Of a stretch of 64,000 bases of DNA, positions 23,235-32,822 are shown one piece after another. The stretch lies in assembly GCA_018398805.1 (NCBI GenBank), contig JAGFBZ010000747.1, positions 248,001-312,000 of the forward strand, read 5' to 3'. Made by a program: the position numbers and the translations under genes. This DNA is from Hirundichthys speculiger. Taxonomy: Eukaryota; Chordata; Actinopteri; Beloniformes; Exocoetidae. Under the pieces are notes generated by a model, which made no database searches, was not told the DNA's origin, and saw nothing but the letters and a program-made list of their open reading frames with translations. Positions within the stretch are counted from its first letter, which is position 1, and every line of letters begins with the position of its first letter.

Positions 23235-23622
23235 CAGCCATTCCCAAACTTCAGAATAACAAGGCCAACTTTGAAATGTGAAAAATCTCCACGGCCCACC
23301 AGAACCTTTAATTACAACTGTGATCAACATCCATGTCTAGAAGCTATGTTCTGACATTAATGTAAGGGGTCAACAAATAAGGTGACACTTGTCATGTTAA
23401 GTTAAGACGACAGTAGAATAACACTTAACTGGTTTGTTTTATTACTTCTTAATGGTTTTTTAAAATCATTTCATGAATATTTATCTCATGAATAATTAAA
23501 AACATATTTAAAAAAGATCGAGGATTTAAAACATATTTGTTTAATTTCAATGACCTCTCATGGCCCACCTGCAGTACCACGGCGGCCCACCAGGGGGGCG
23601 CGGCCCACACTTTGGGAATCAC
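23235..23622. mobile_element. Non-autonomous hAT (Charlie-like) MITE
   Basis: CAGCCATTCCCAAACTT at the left and CTTTGGGAATCACTG at the right are the usual hAT ends of this type. Flanks ATCTAAGG (23227-23234) and TTCTAAGG (23623-23630) agree at 7 of 8 bases. Internal GGCCCACC motifs are also typical. It is 388 bp, with no coding capacity. Confidence 0.8.
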
Positions 23623-23885
23623 TGTTCTAAGGCATTTGTAACAGATGCTGCCACATGCAGCCAGCTTGAATTTGCAATGTCACTCATTACACAAAGCCAT
23701 CACTATCACCATCACCATCATTATTACATAGTTTGATTTTTTTTAACAGTTTTTTTTTTGTTTGTTTTTAAATGAGGCATTGTGCCTTTTATATTTATTC
23801 TCCAATATTAAGTATGTTTTATTTAATTGCGATTTCATGTTTCTATTTTGTTTTTGTTGCTTGTTTCTCCTTTTAATTTGTCTAG

Positions 23886-23945
23886 TAGCTCCTCCAGTTG
23901 CATTGTCCACTGCCCCTTCTGTTCACGTTGCAAACAGCAAACGAG
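23886..23945 (+). CDS. ntng1: Netrin-G1 60-nt linker cassette exon
   Basis: Encodes 20 residues of the netrin-G1 variable linker. A long T-rich tract and TCTAG acceptor precede 23886; the donor GTAGGA follows 23945. In phase 1 it reads VAPPVALSTAPSVHVANSKR and leaves a single G for the next codon. From memory, mammalian netrin-G1 isoforms carry VAPKLALSTVSSVQVANHKR at this point, so most positions are identical or similar. The leftover G plus CC of the terminal exon (54491) gives Ala, as in the mammalian junction KR-A-NVCDNE. The surrounding 115-residue frame is open only by chance. This exon is a strong argument for ntng1 over ntng2. Confidence 0.88.
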
Positions 23946-24833
23946 GTAGGAGCTCTAGAGTTTATATACTGCCCCCAGACGACACCCAAACCTCACTGTA
24001 TGAACTGGTGTTCATGTTTACCGACAATCCCCCTGATCTTTACAGCATCAACAAAGCGCTAAAACACTGTACCTATTTCCCCGGCTCAGTTCTGGACAGA
24101 TGGCTTTAACTCAGTCCTTCTCAAATAGTGGGGCGGGACCCCTTGGGGGGGCGCTGTGCGATGCCAGGGGGGGCGTGTGTGACCCCAGGGAACATGTTTA
24201 TTTTTTTATTTTTTGCCATACTGGAATAAAGTGTAATTGCACACATACTCCAGTAGGAGGCAGTGGCACTCGTATTGTCCCAGTGGGTTCAGGGAGTATT
24301 AGCTATATTAGCATGCAGCACAGAGCAGGAGATATAAAGTGACGCCATTCAAGAGACACCAGGGAAAAATATTTAACAGTGATGCAAACAAAGACGGAGA
24401 GAGACGGAGATAATGAGACAAATTAAAGTCACCAGAAAGTTAAGACGAGGAAATATGACGATGCTGATTCAAGATTCAAGATTCAAAGGGCCTGATTTAC
24501 TAAAGGTTTGCATGCGTAAAAACGTGTGCAAACTTGACATCTACCGCAAACCAATGCGCAAGCTGATCTACTAACAGCGTGCAAAGAGGACTGCGCCTCT
24601 CAAATGAGCAAAATAGCACACGCTGTTCATTTAGTACTTTTGCCCTGATGAATAATCAATATGGGGCGTACCCGCCAGAAAGCGCTAAATACTGGGAGGG
24701 GAAAATGCAAATAGGTTCATTTACCACACGCAATGAGATTTACCAACCCTGAAAGTAATTGCGGGGATTGTGATTGCGTCTGTATTTAATACGTTCGAAA
24801 GGAAGGTGCTAATCTGCCCAGCATTACGCACCG

Positions 24834-25064
24834 ATGGCTGCTGTTATTGTGGCAAGGAGGCGACATCGCCAAAATCAAAGAATACGCAGAGAGAGAGTCT
24901 TTCGGACTCGTGTAAATTTGTTTGGAATGAATGTAAACCAGATAGTTGAAACATATTGACTATCTAGCGATTCCATCTTGGAGCTGTTGAATGCGTTAAG
25001 GGCTGATTATTTGGAGCCGGTCACAAGCACATGCAAAAGGAGAAATATTTTATTTGAATGTTAA
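24834..25064 (+). pseudogene. Harbinger transposase, N-terminal remnant
   Basis: Starts MAAVIVARRRHRQNQRIRRE and continues VFRTRVNLFGMNVNQIVETY, then an in-frame TGA, then LSSDSILELLNALRADYLEP before the frame ends at a TAA. The SDSILELLN-type segment is typical of the helical N-terminal part of HARBI1-like transposases. The TGA lies where an Arg codon (CGA) would be expected, consistent with CpG decay. The catalytic DDE region, normally several hundred residues further, is absent: the Myb-like gene begins on the opposite strand instead. The element must therefore have relied on a transposase supplied elsewhere. Confidence 0.7.
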
Positions 25065-25076
25065 ATCGAGTATTAT

Positions 25077-25583
25077 TCAGCAAAAGGTTGCCACAGGAGG
25101 CACATTAATTTTTTTATTTGTGATAATAAATAAATCACGTGTTTTCATGGAGAAAAAAGTGTTTCTTATTGTGCGCCTACCTTGTTCTGCAGTTGGCTCT
25201 AGCGTGTCATACCCCAGTATCATCTGCTCCACGCAGAAGGTGAGCTGCACCTGCTGCTCAATGCTGGTTAGAGGCATCTCTTCCGCAGGCCCTCCACCTG
25301 TCTTGTTTGCCGAAGTTTTATTAAAGGCCACTTTTTCTTTAGTTCTTTGCCTTATATCTTGCCACCTTCTTTTAACCTCATCTGCCGTTCTTTTTGTCTT
25401 ACCAACTGCATTTATTCTATCGCAGATTTTCTCCCATATTGCGTTTCTTTTGGTAATGTTTAAATTTCTTTGCTGTAGTTCATGAATGTGTTTATTTGCC
25501 TCTTCCACTAATATCTCTAACTCCAACTCGTCAAATTTCATTTTGCGCTTGCGTCTATCCTGCTTTCCATCCAGACTCTCCAT
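25077..25583 (-). CDS. Harbinger-encoded Myb/SANT-like DNA-binding protein
   Basis: An uninterrupted 168-residue frame. After a basic start (MESLDGKQDRRKRKMKF) it shows the trihelix Myb/SANT-like pattern of Harbinger second-ORF proteins and NAIF1-like host genes: ELEILVEEANKHIHEL (helix 1), RNAIWEKICDRINAVG (helix 2, with the typical Trp), RTADEVKRRWQDIRQRTKEK (helix 3, with the KRRW motif), roughly residues 18-86. In active Harbingers this protein binds the element ends and brings the transposase to the nucleus. The C-terminal 80 residues are less structured, and the last 20 may be beyond the natural splice site. The frame is intact although the partner transposase is ruined. It is a transposon gene, not a host gene. 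Confidence 0.75.
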   Translation of the reverse strand: MESLDGKQDRRKRKMKFDELELEILVEEANKHIHELQQRNLNITKRNAIWEKICDRINAVGKTKRTADEVKRRWQDIRQRTKEKVAFNKTSANKTGGGPAEEMPLTSIEQQVQLTFCVEQMILGYDTLEPTAEQGRRTIRNTFFSMKTRDLFIITNKKINVPPVATFC

Positions 25584-26663
25584 GGCGCAAACCGTAAGAC
25601 ACGCAACACCTCATTTAAATACTGCGGTTTGCACCCGTTATCAATTGCGCAAGCATTCTTAGTTGATCACCCGCAAAACACACAACAACAGCACGCGCAA
25701 ACTTTTTCAGTGCACACGCAATTTAGTACTCTTTATTTAGGATCTTAGTAAATCAGGCCCAAAGTGTTTATTGTCATATGTGCAGATAAAAAGCGAGTTC
25801 CCTTGCACAATGAAATTCTTACATTGCTGCCCGCGTGGAATGCCAAACAGACATCTAAAACTAATATAAAAAATAAAAATAAAAATAAAATAAAATAAAA
25901 TAGTATAACTAGTGCAAAGAAGTAGTACAGAAGTACTTGTTTATAAAGAGATGGTATATACATATGTACAAATAATATTATTGTGTAAAGTAGAGCGGAT
26001 ATGTGCAAATGTGCAGTCTATTGTTTGAGGTAGTCCAAATCCAAATGTGCAACAGAGGAATGTGTGCAGTCTATTCTGTGAGGTAGTCTGTGGGGAAAAA
26101 AAGATAAATAAAAAAATAAATAAAAATAAAAAAATATATAAATGAAGATAAGATAAAGAGTAAAAATTGTAAGTCCTGTCAAGTGTTCAGGAGTCTGATG
26201 GCAGTTGGGTAGAAGGAGTTCCTCAGTCTGGAAGTCCTGCATTTCACACTTCTGTACCTCCGGCCTGAGGGCAGAAGTGTGAACAGTCCGTGCTGGGGGT
26301 GGGTGGGGTCCTTCAGAATGGAGGCAGCTCTACTGTGGACTCTGCGATGGTAGATGTTCTGCAGGGAGGGAGAGAGTAGCGCTTGGCTTCACTGTGACTA
26401 CGGTGGGATTGATGCACTTTAAATCTTTACAGACAAAAAAACTATTTTGATAACGTTAATCTTTGTTATAAGTTGATCTATATTTCTTTTTTTTTTTGCT
26501 TCCCTTAATGTTAATAAGGATACGCTGTTATGCAGAGGTGTATTTGCAATAATTTTATAGACAAATTATACTATTTATAGTCGCGGTGGGGAGGAGGCAC
26601 GAAATGTTTTCTTCTTCCTGGGGGGGGCGCAGCAAAAAATAATTGAGAACCACTGCTTTAACT

Positions 26664-27232
26664 GAAGACACATTTAAGGGCTCATTCTTCTACTGAATAG
26701 TCTCTAAACACTGTAAAAGTCTCATGGACTCATATCTTTTTCAGCGCAAATAAAGTGAGTGTTTCGGCTACTACTATTTTTGGAGAACAATGTTTCTGAG
26801 ACTTTTTATTCCCCGCGCTTGCATGATTTATGACCTTAGCCTATTTCTAGAAAGAAGATATTATTTGTCTTCTGAGAATTTGTCTGTGAGAGAGAGGCAT
26901 CCAGTGCAGAGGAGCTAAGCTAATGCTCAGACAGGACCCGGATGTCTAGGTGGAAGACAGAGTGGACTCCTTTCTTTTCAGTCATTTTCACGTCACCAGT
27001 AGTCAGACAGAGAGACCTGACCTCAATACAGATTCTTAATTCTTAACAGCAATCCCTTGGATGACAGCCCATCTGTCCACCGGCCTACTCTGGAACCTTG
27101 AGTATGCTAGCAGTACACCTGGCTGCCAACCAGGCTTAAGAGGTCACATCTGTCGACTCTGTGACACATGGTGTCAGTGGTCACTCGGCGTGGCTGACTG
27201 ATCCTCAGTTGGAGAGAGCTCAGCTGGGGCTG
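26664..27232. other. Intron, unassigned
   Basis: No exon or element end recognised. Confidence 0.35.
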
Positions 27233-27260
27233 TGTGGGGGGGGTGGGGGTGGGGGGGTGT
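27233..27260. repeat. G-rich tract, quadruplex-capable
   Basis: GTGGGGGGGGTGGGGGTGGG followed by GGGGTGT: three G-runs of five or more separated by single T, with a potential fourth from splitting the longest run. A strong G-quadruplex candidate on the plus strand, and so also in the ntng1 pre-mRNA. Confidence 0.8.
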
Positions 27261-27383
27261 ACTGTTACACCTCAGGGCAACACTGGCACAGAGCATCGCA
27301 GGCTCTGGGGTTTAACTGCATCCTCCTCATATCAGCACACAGTCTCACCATATGGCTTCTTAATGTAGTTATTATCTTAGAAG

Positions 27384-28491
27384 TAGGGCTGGGCAACAAT
27401 TAATTTTTAATCACGATTAATCACATTATTTCCCTGATTAATAACGATTAATCGCATTGTATATGGAAAATCAAATAATGAATTCAAAAGTAGTGTAAAG
27501 GTCACTTTTATTAAAATGTTCTGCTGCCATATGAACTAAAGTGTCATAACATTTGTTGTTCAAATACTTTTAACATCAGCACCTTTCTGTAACACATATT
27601 TAGTGTAAATCTCATCTTAAAAAATGTAAAATAAAATAAAGCTTATTGCCACTGCCAGGGCATTAATGTCATCCTGTTTTTATGAAAAATAAAAAAAAGT
27701 TTACAAACAAAAACAAAATTCAACAAAATTATTGTGTCTCAGCACAATCAGAACATTAAAACACATAATTTCTGAGGTAACAGCAGAAACTTTTAACGGG
27801 GAGTTCAGCTTGTCATTTGTTACAAATAACCTTGTTTCTGTTGAATCCTTCGTCTGGGAGAACTTTAAAATGAAAATGTCCATGTTAAAGTTCTGTAACT
27901 TTACCAATCCGTGTATCATTCATCAAAAATTAAAAAAAAAATAATTAAAAGGTGACATTTTATTATGTTTTTTAATCTAGCACAAAAAAAAAAAGCCTGG
28001 TTCTTTTATATTTCAATTTTAGACTTGGATCAAAAATACGAAATTAAAAAATGGGCCACAGAACTGAATTTGTTTTATAATGGAGGACTGGACTTTCTGT
28101 TGTCATTACACATCTGTGCCACTAGATGGAGCCGCACTGCAGTAACCAGCTAGAGAACAGCAGGACAGTGAACACATGGAGCAGATCTGATGGAACATGG
28201 AGGAATGACGTGAAAGTTTTGTTGCAGTCCATAATTTTTTTTCAGACAGAATTGTTAATATTGCTACCTGAGTTGTTACCTGAACTGTAAAGTTCACGGA
28301 TTTTTACCTTTCTCCATGTATGTTTTAGCTTTTTCTTATGTTTACTGTCTTCCGGTTCCGCAGCAGCCAGTAACAGACTTTTCAAAACAAAAGCATGTGA
28401 GCAACATGCATTAACGCACGATAAAATAAATGTCAGCGTTAATAAATTACTGCGTTAATGCGCTAATAACGCGTTAACTTGCCCAGCCCTA
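27384..28491. mobile_element. Non-autonomous hAT element
   Basis: TAGGGCTGGGCAACAATTAA at the left and TTAACTTGCCCAGCCCTA at the right are inverted copies. Both flanks read CTTAGAAG (27376-27383 and 28492-28499), a perfect 8-bp target duplication. TAATCGCGATTA-like subterminal motifs occur near both ends. The 1.1-kb interior is AT-rich without a transposase frame. Confidence 0.88.
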
Positions 28492-28499
28492 CTTAGAAG

Positions 28500-29096
28500 A
28501 TATTCTCAATGTTGGATAAAACCTCACTGGGTACTTTATATTTGTTGGATGACCCAGGCTTGTGATATAAAGTGCTCATAAGATTTCCTTGCGTTTTTTT
28601 TTGTTTGTTTTTTTTTTTTTTTTTACTTTAAACTAGATAACCATAACGTTACTGGCTCAGTTACACGAAATCTTGGGAATTCCCCCCACACTAAGTAGTT
28701 AAAGTGTCCATCTCATTCATGTTTGACCTGTTTTACGCTCTGTGCTGTTCCGAGTGAAGTCATGTTTCCGTGCCATCCTTTAGGAGTCTTTCTCGCCTCG
28801 TTTTGTGGTGTGCTTAAAGTGATGTGACCTCTCTAAATCTACTAACATGCTCTATGTTGTGATGTCTGTTTTGTTTTATTTTTTTAAACTCTGGCTGTGC
28901 CTCTGCCAGACTAATAATGACCTATGCCACCATTACCTCCTCCTACATGCAGCATCTCCATCTTCTTCCTCGCATGCCACATGGCGCCTCGCTCAGACTT
29001 TTGCTAACTCCTGCGCTGCAGCACTCACGGCACCAACATCTCTACAGCGCCTCTTTCTTTTTTCTCTTCCCTTCACACTTCCTGTCTCTTTGCAAG
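28500..29096. other. Intron before LE exon, poly(T) tract
   Basis: Contains a T-rich run at about 28595-28624. The end of the interval is a pyrimidine-rich acceptor (CTTCCTGTCTCTTTGCAAG). Confidence 0.5.
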
Positions 29097-29264
29097 ACTG
29101 CGAATGCTTCGGCCACTCCAACCGATGCAGCTACATCCAAGTGCTAAACGCCGTCATTTGCGTGAGCTGTAAGCACAACACTAGGGGCCAGCACTGCCAG
29201 CTATGCAAGCTGGGCTACTACCGCAATGCCTCAGCAGAACTGGACGATGAAAATGTGTGCATAG
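29097..29264 (+). CDS. ntng1: Netrin-G1 laminin-type EGF domain exon (second LE)
   Basis: Encodes one complete laminin-type EGF (LE) module of netrin-G1, part of the extracellular rod between the LN ligand-binding domain and the GPI anchor. It reads (D)[54 protein letters not shown]. The eight cysteines are in LE spacing, and NAS is an N-glycosylation site. The acceptor ends TTTGCAAG before 29097 and the donor is GTTAGT after 29264; 168 nt, phase 1 at both borders. The following exon supplies AG, giving VCIECNC across the junction as in mammalian netrin-G1. I chose the 29097 start because it gives the phase and residue shared by the family. The module is alternatively included in mammals, which the symmetric phase permits here. 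Confidence 0.95.
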
Positions 29265-29569
29265 GTTAGTCCCCCCCACCCCCTTCACTGCCACTATGCT
29301 TTCAAACTTTCTTCCCTTCACCAGATTTCTTTGACTCCTCATAAAGGAAGTGCCATTTCATGCCCCACAGCTGCATCACCCGTACACTGTCCTGTCCTCA
29401 TGTCCCCAAGGGCTCTTTCCTTTTTGCCTCTTCTGTTCTGGCACAACAGAGTCATTAACCTCATTTTTATAATGAGTGTTTTGTTGACAGTGCTAGTTGT
29501 TCTGTGGGCAGACACGGAAATGTAATGTAGCAGTGTTTAAAAGATTTTTAGTGTTTCTTTCAGGCACGT
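29265..29569. other. Intron, unassigned
   Basis: Starts with a C-rich stretch after the donor; nothing else recognised. Confidence 0.4.
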
Positions 29570-29845
29570 TGCAACCCAAGTTCCAAAAAAGTTGGGACAC
29601 AGTGTCAATTAAAACTCCAATAAATAGCTTTCTTTTAAAGATCTATTGTTTATTCACAATGAAACATGGAGAACTTATCAAATATGAGGAAATAATCCAT
29701 CTTTAGAAAAATATTGGCCAAGGTTATTTTGAATTTGGATGACATTTTAAAAAAAGGTTTTTGACAGGGCAATGTTTGACACTTTCTAGCATTCCTTTTT
29801 GTTTTATCAATACAGTGATCTCTTATTTTTCGCGGTTAATGGGGA

Positions 29846-29851
<6 letters not shown>

Positions 29852-29881
<30 letters not shown>
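29852..29881. repeat. Poly(C) tract, 30 nt
   Basis: Uninterrupted run of 30 C inside the Tigger-like element, at a place where copy 1 has CCACTCCTCCACCCCCCG. It has expanded in this copy, or its length is a sequencing or assembly artefact. Confidence 0.95.
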
Positions 29882-29882
<1 letters not shown>

Positions 29883-30167
29883 AAAATCAAAATCCGCGAA
29901 CTGGAGCCAGAGCCCTCAGAGCCTAAATAATGTGTTTAAAATATGTTTGAAAAACCCCAAAAATTAGCGAGGCACTGCAGCGAAACAAGACAAAGGCTCA
30001 ACTGTGGTCTTTCTGTTACCGTCACAGCCTCTCGTAATTAGCGGCTAACATGCTAACAACAACAAAAGAAACAGTCCAGTTTTCTGCATGGAACGAGCAC
30101 TTTATTCTGGCACTGCAGGAACTTCTAACATCACACAGGTTGTATTGTTGGGCTCCTGTCGGTTAAC

Positions 30168-31430
30168 CGTACCGTACCGTACCGTCTTCTTCCGCTTATC
30201 CGAGGTCGGGTCGCAAGGGCATCAGCCTGAGTAAGGAAGCCCAGACCCCCCTCTCCCCGGCCACTTCTTCCAGCTCCTCTGGGGGGATCCCGAGGCGTTC
30301 CCAGGCCAGCCGAGAGACATAGTCCCTCCAGCGTGTCCTGGGTCTTCCCCGGGGTCTCCTCCCAGTGGGACGTGCCCGGAACACCTCACCAGTGAGGCGT
30401 CCAGGAGGCATCCTAACCAGATGCCCGAGGCACCTCATCTGGCTCCTCTCGATGCGGAGGAGCAGCGGTTCTACTCTGAGCCCCTCCCGGATGACCGAGC
30501 TTCTCACCCTATCTCTAAGGGAGAGCCCGGCCACCCTGCGAAGGAAGCTCATTTCAGCCGCTTGTATCCGCGATCTTGTTCTTTCGGTCACTACCCAAAG
30601 CTCATGACCATAGGTGAGGGTGGGAACGTAGATCGACCAGTAAATTGAGAGCTTCGCCTTCCGACTCAGCTCCCTCTTCACCACAACAGACCGGCGCAGC
30701 ACCCGCATCACTGCAGATGCCGCACCGATCCGTCTGTCGATCTCCCGCTCCATCCTTCCCTCACTCGTGAACAAGATCCCGAGATACTTAAACTCCTCCA
30801 CTTGGGGAAGGACCTCATCCCCAACCCGGAGAGGGCACTCCACCCTTTTCTGGCTGAGGACCATGGTCTCGGATTTGGAGGCGCTGATTCTCATCCCAGG
30901 CGCTTCACAACCAGCTGCGAATCGCTCCAGCGAGAGCTGTAGATCACGGCTCGATGAAGCCAACAGAACCACATCATCTGCAAATAGCAGAGACCCAATC
31001 CTGAGGCCACCGAACCGGATCCCCTCAACACCTCGACTGCTTCTAGAAATTTTGTCCATAAAAGTAATGAACAGAATCAGTGACAAAGGGCAGCCTTGGC
31101 GGAGTCCAACCCTCAATGGAAACGAATCCGACTTACTGCCGGCAATGCGGACCAAACTCTGGCACCGGTCATACAGGGACCGGACAGCCCGTACAAGGGA
31201 GTCCGGCACCCCATACTCCCGAAGCACCCCCCCACAGGAATCCCCGGGGAACACGGTCGAACGCCTTCTCCAAGTCCACAAAACACATGTAGACTGGTTG
31301 GGCGAACTCCAAGGCTCCAAGACCCTGAAGAGGGTGTAGAGCTGGTCCACCGTTCCACGGCCGGGACAAAAACCACACTGCTCCTCCTCAATCCGAGATT
31401 CAATTATCCGACGGACCCTCCTCTCCAGGA
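30168..31430 (-). mobile_element. RTE-like LINE, 5'-truncated copy (inner level of nest)
   Basis: Flanked by CTGTCGGTTAAC at 30156-30167 and 31431-31442, a perfect 12-bp target duplication within the Tigger-like element. The 3' end (left here, since it lies on the minus strand) is a short tandem tail, CCGTACCGTACCGTACCGT when read on the plus strand. Truncation inside the reverse transcriptase explains the 1.26-kb length. It appears young: the frame within it is intact. Confidence 0.92.
30196..31350 (-). pseudogene. RTE-like reverse transcriptase, C-terminal part, frame open but 5'-truncated
   Basis: A 384-residue open frame covering the C-terminal half of the LINE polyprotein. It contains VGLRQGCPLSLILF (RT motif 4 region), the catalytic box LLFADDVVLL (FADD, RT motif 5), the thumb segment EEFKYLGILF, and a C-terminal region with RCLGHLVRMPPGRL and RPRGRPRTRWRDY. 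The finger motif with the first catalytic Asp (VDLEKAFDRVPR in the full copy at 61078) falls in a shifted frame near the truncated start, and the endonuclease is missing. It cannot support retrotransposition alone. The same protein in copy 58828-62182 is longer but frameshifted. Confidence 0.85.
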
Positions 31431-32822
31431 CTGTCGGTTAACAGAGAATGTAAATCTATACATGCTGGGCTGCTGTTGATGCTAACTACACTTTTCATCT
31501 AACCCTGTTTTCTTCTGCCATCCCACGACACACACACTACATTACCCATAAGGCCACACCATTACCCATAAGGCCACCTTCTTAAAGGGACCAGGCTGGC
31601 TCACAGCATTTCTTCACTGTGAGAGAACGCGCACAACATCCTGTGATGTTTCCGCGATTTTTTCTTGATTTTTTTATTATATTATATATTTCTGAAAAAT
31701 CCACGAATAACTAAAACCGCGGAACTTAAAGCGCGAATTGGCAAGGGATCACTGTAGTCCATATACATGTGGGAGCTGAGGAGCGAGCTCCTGATATTTG
31801 GGAAGAGAAATTACCTTTTCTTGTGCAATATTAAAATATTAAAGCTCATTGTTGTATCTGTTTGCTTCATGGTGCACCGAATGTTTTCCACTGGTACAAG
31901 GACTGTTATCAGGCCACAGTACTGTCCTTCTGGAGGGTTTTCAGGATGCGGTTTAGCATTGCCTTCCTGACACATGCGAGGCCTTATGTACCAGCACTTG
32001 AGACGGTTTTCAACAGAGTGCTGATAACAGGTCAGACTGTCCCTCTTTTCTTTATTCTGGACATCACGGCATCCATGGTTTTATCCGACCGCAGGACAGT
32101 CCATTATAAATGAACTTTAGCCCGGAGACACTTCAGTGTTTCTGGATCACGTTCACATGTGTCTTCTTTGCAACATGGAGCTTTAACCTGCACTTGCTGC
32201 GTAGCAAACCAAGTACATAGACATCCCTGGAAATGGTCCTGAGCCCTGACAGTGATTTCCATTACAGAATCATGTGTTTTAATGCAGCGCCGCCTGAGGG
32301 CCCAAAGCTCACAGGCGTCCAATATTGAGTTTCGGTCTCATCAGCTGCAAACAAGATTTTTCCAGATTCTCTAAATATTTTGATGCTACTGTGAACAGAT
32401 ATTCAAACTCTTCACTATTTTATAGTGAGGAACATTATTCTAAAGTTGCTTCCTAATTTATAGATGCAGATTCTTCAGGCTATGGTACCTCTGCCCATCT
32501 TTACTGCCTCACTAAGATGCTCTTTTTATACCCAGTCATGTCAGAGATCTGTTGAGCTAATTGGTCTAATTAGTTTCAGGCTAACCCTCATACAACTTAC
32601 TCTTCCAGTCTTGTGTTGCCCATGTCCCAACTTTTAAACACATTACTGATGTCTAGTTAGAAATGAGCAAATCATTTTCAGGAGATGGTAAAATATCTAA
32701 TTTTCTATATTTGATATGTAATCTATGTTCTATTGTGAATAAAAAATAGGTTGATGAGATTTGTGCATTCTGTTTTTATTTAAATTTTGCACAGTGTCCC
32801 AACTTCTCTGGACCTGGGTTGG

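Larger units (their letters stand above)
24488..25760. mobile_element. Internally deleted Harbinger transposon
   Basis: Ends GGGCCTGATTTACTAA and TTAGTAAATCAGGCCC are perfect 16-bp inverted repeats. Both flanks read AAA (24485-24487 and 25761-25763), and removing the element with one AAA restores the continuous LINE tail ATTCAAAGTGTTTATTG, so the 3-bp duplication expected of PIF/Harbinger is supported. It carries a transposase N-terminus on the plus strand and an intact Myb-like gene on the minus strand. The 1.27-kb length is short for an autonomous element. Confidence 0.85.
24464..26385 (-). mobile_element. LINE 3' end fragment, split by a Harbinger
   Basis: GATTCAAGATTCAAGATTCAAA (24465-24487) followed, after the Harbinger, by GTGTTTATTGTCATATGTGC and AATGAAATTCTTACATTGC is the reverse of a common teleost LINE 3' tail with TGAATCT repeats. 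The stretch 26018-26385 continues it with CTGATGGCAGTTGGGTAGAA, GAGTTCCTCAGTCTGGAAG and CACTTCTGTACCTCCGGCCTG. No coding frame remains. The clade was not determined with certainty (Rex1/L2-like). Confidence 0.65.
24112..26655. mobile_element. hAT element carrying nested insertions
   Basis: CAGTCCTTCTCAAATAGTGGGG at the left and GAGAACCACTG at the right are hAT-type ends, and both flanks read CTTTAACT (24104-24111 and 26656-26663), a perfect 8-bp target duplication. GGGGGGGCGC motifs sit near both ends. The interior is mostly foreign: a LINE fragment interrupted by a Harbinger. Without these the hAT itself would be well under 1 kb and non-autonomous. Confidence 0.85.
29813..31754. mobile_element. 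Tigger/pogo-like MITE, copy 2 (middle level of nest)
   Basis: CAGTGATCTCTTATTTTTCG after a TA (29811-29812) and GGCAAGGGATCACTG before a TA (31755-31756) are the element ends. AAAATCCGCGAACTGG and AAAACCGCGGAACTTAAAGC are internal landmarks shared with copy 1 at 7353-7750, as is the ATTACCCATAAGGCCA repeat. A 30-nt poly(C) run (29852-29881) sits near the left end. The element is interrupted by a LINE at 30168. Confidence 0.85.
29570..32822. mobile_element. TIR element with nested insertions (outer level)
   Basis: GCAACCCAAGTTCCAAAAAA followed by GTTGGGACAC at the left matches, inverted, GTGTCCCAACTTCTCTGG followed by ACCTGGGTTGG at the right. The interior flanking the nested Tigger-like element (29600-29812 and 31757-32790) is AT-rich and shows no intact frame. 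Borders are approximate because no clear target duplication was seen. Removing the inner insertion leaves an element of about 1.3 kb. Confidence 0.7.

Noticed and set aside
23762..24109. 115-residue frame as an independent small gene
   Set aside because: Only the 60 bases at 23886-23945 are coding; the rest is upstream pyrimidine tract and read-through past the GTAGGA donor.
25054..25485. 143-residue plus-strand frame
   Set aside because: Antisense of the Harbinger Myb-like gene, which has a clear trihelix pattern on the minus strand.
30767..31479. Plus-strand frames of 190 and 127 residues
   Set aside because: Antisense of the minus-strand reverse transcriptase; GC-rich code leaves the opposite strand open by chance.
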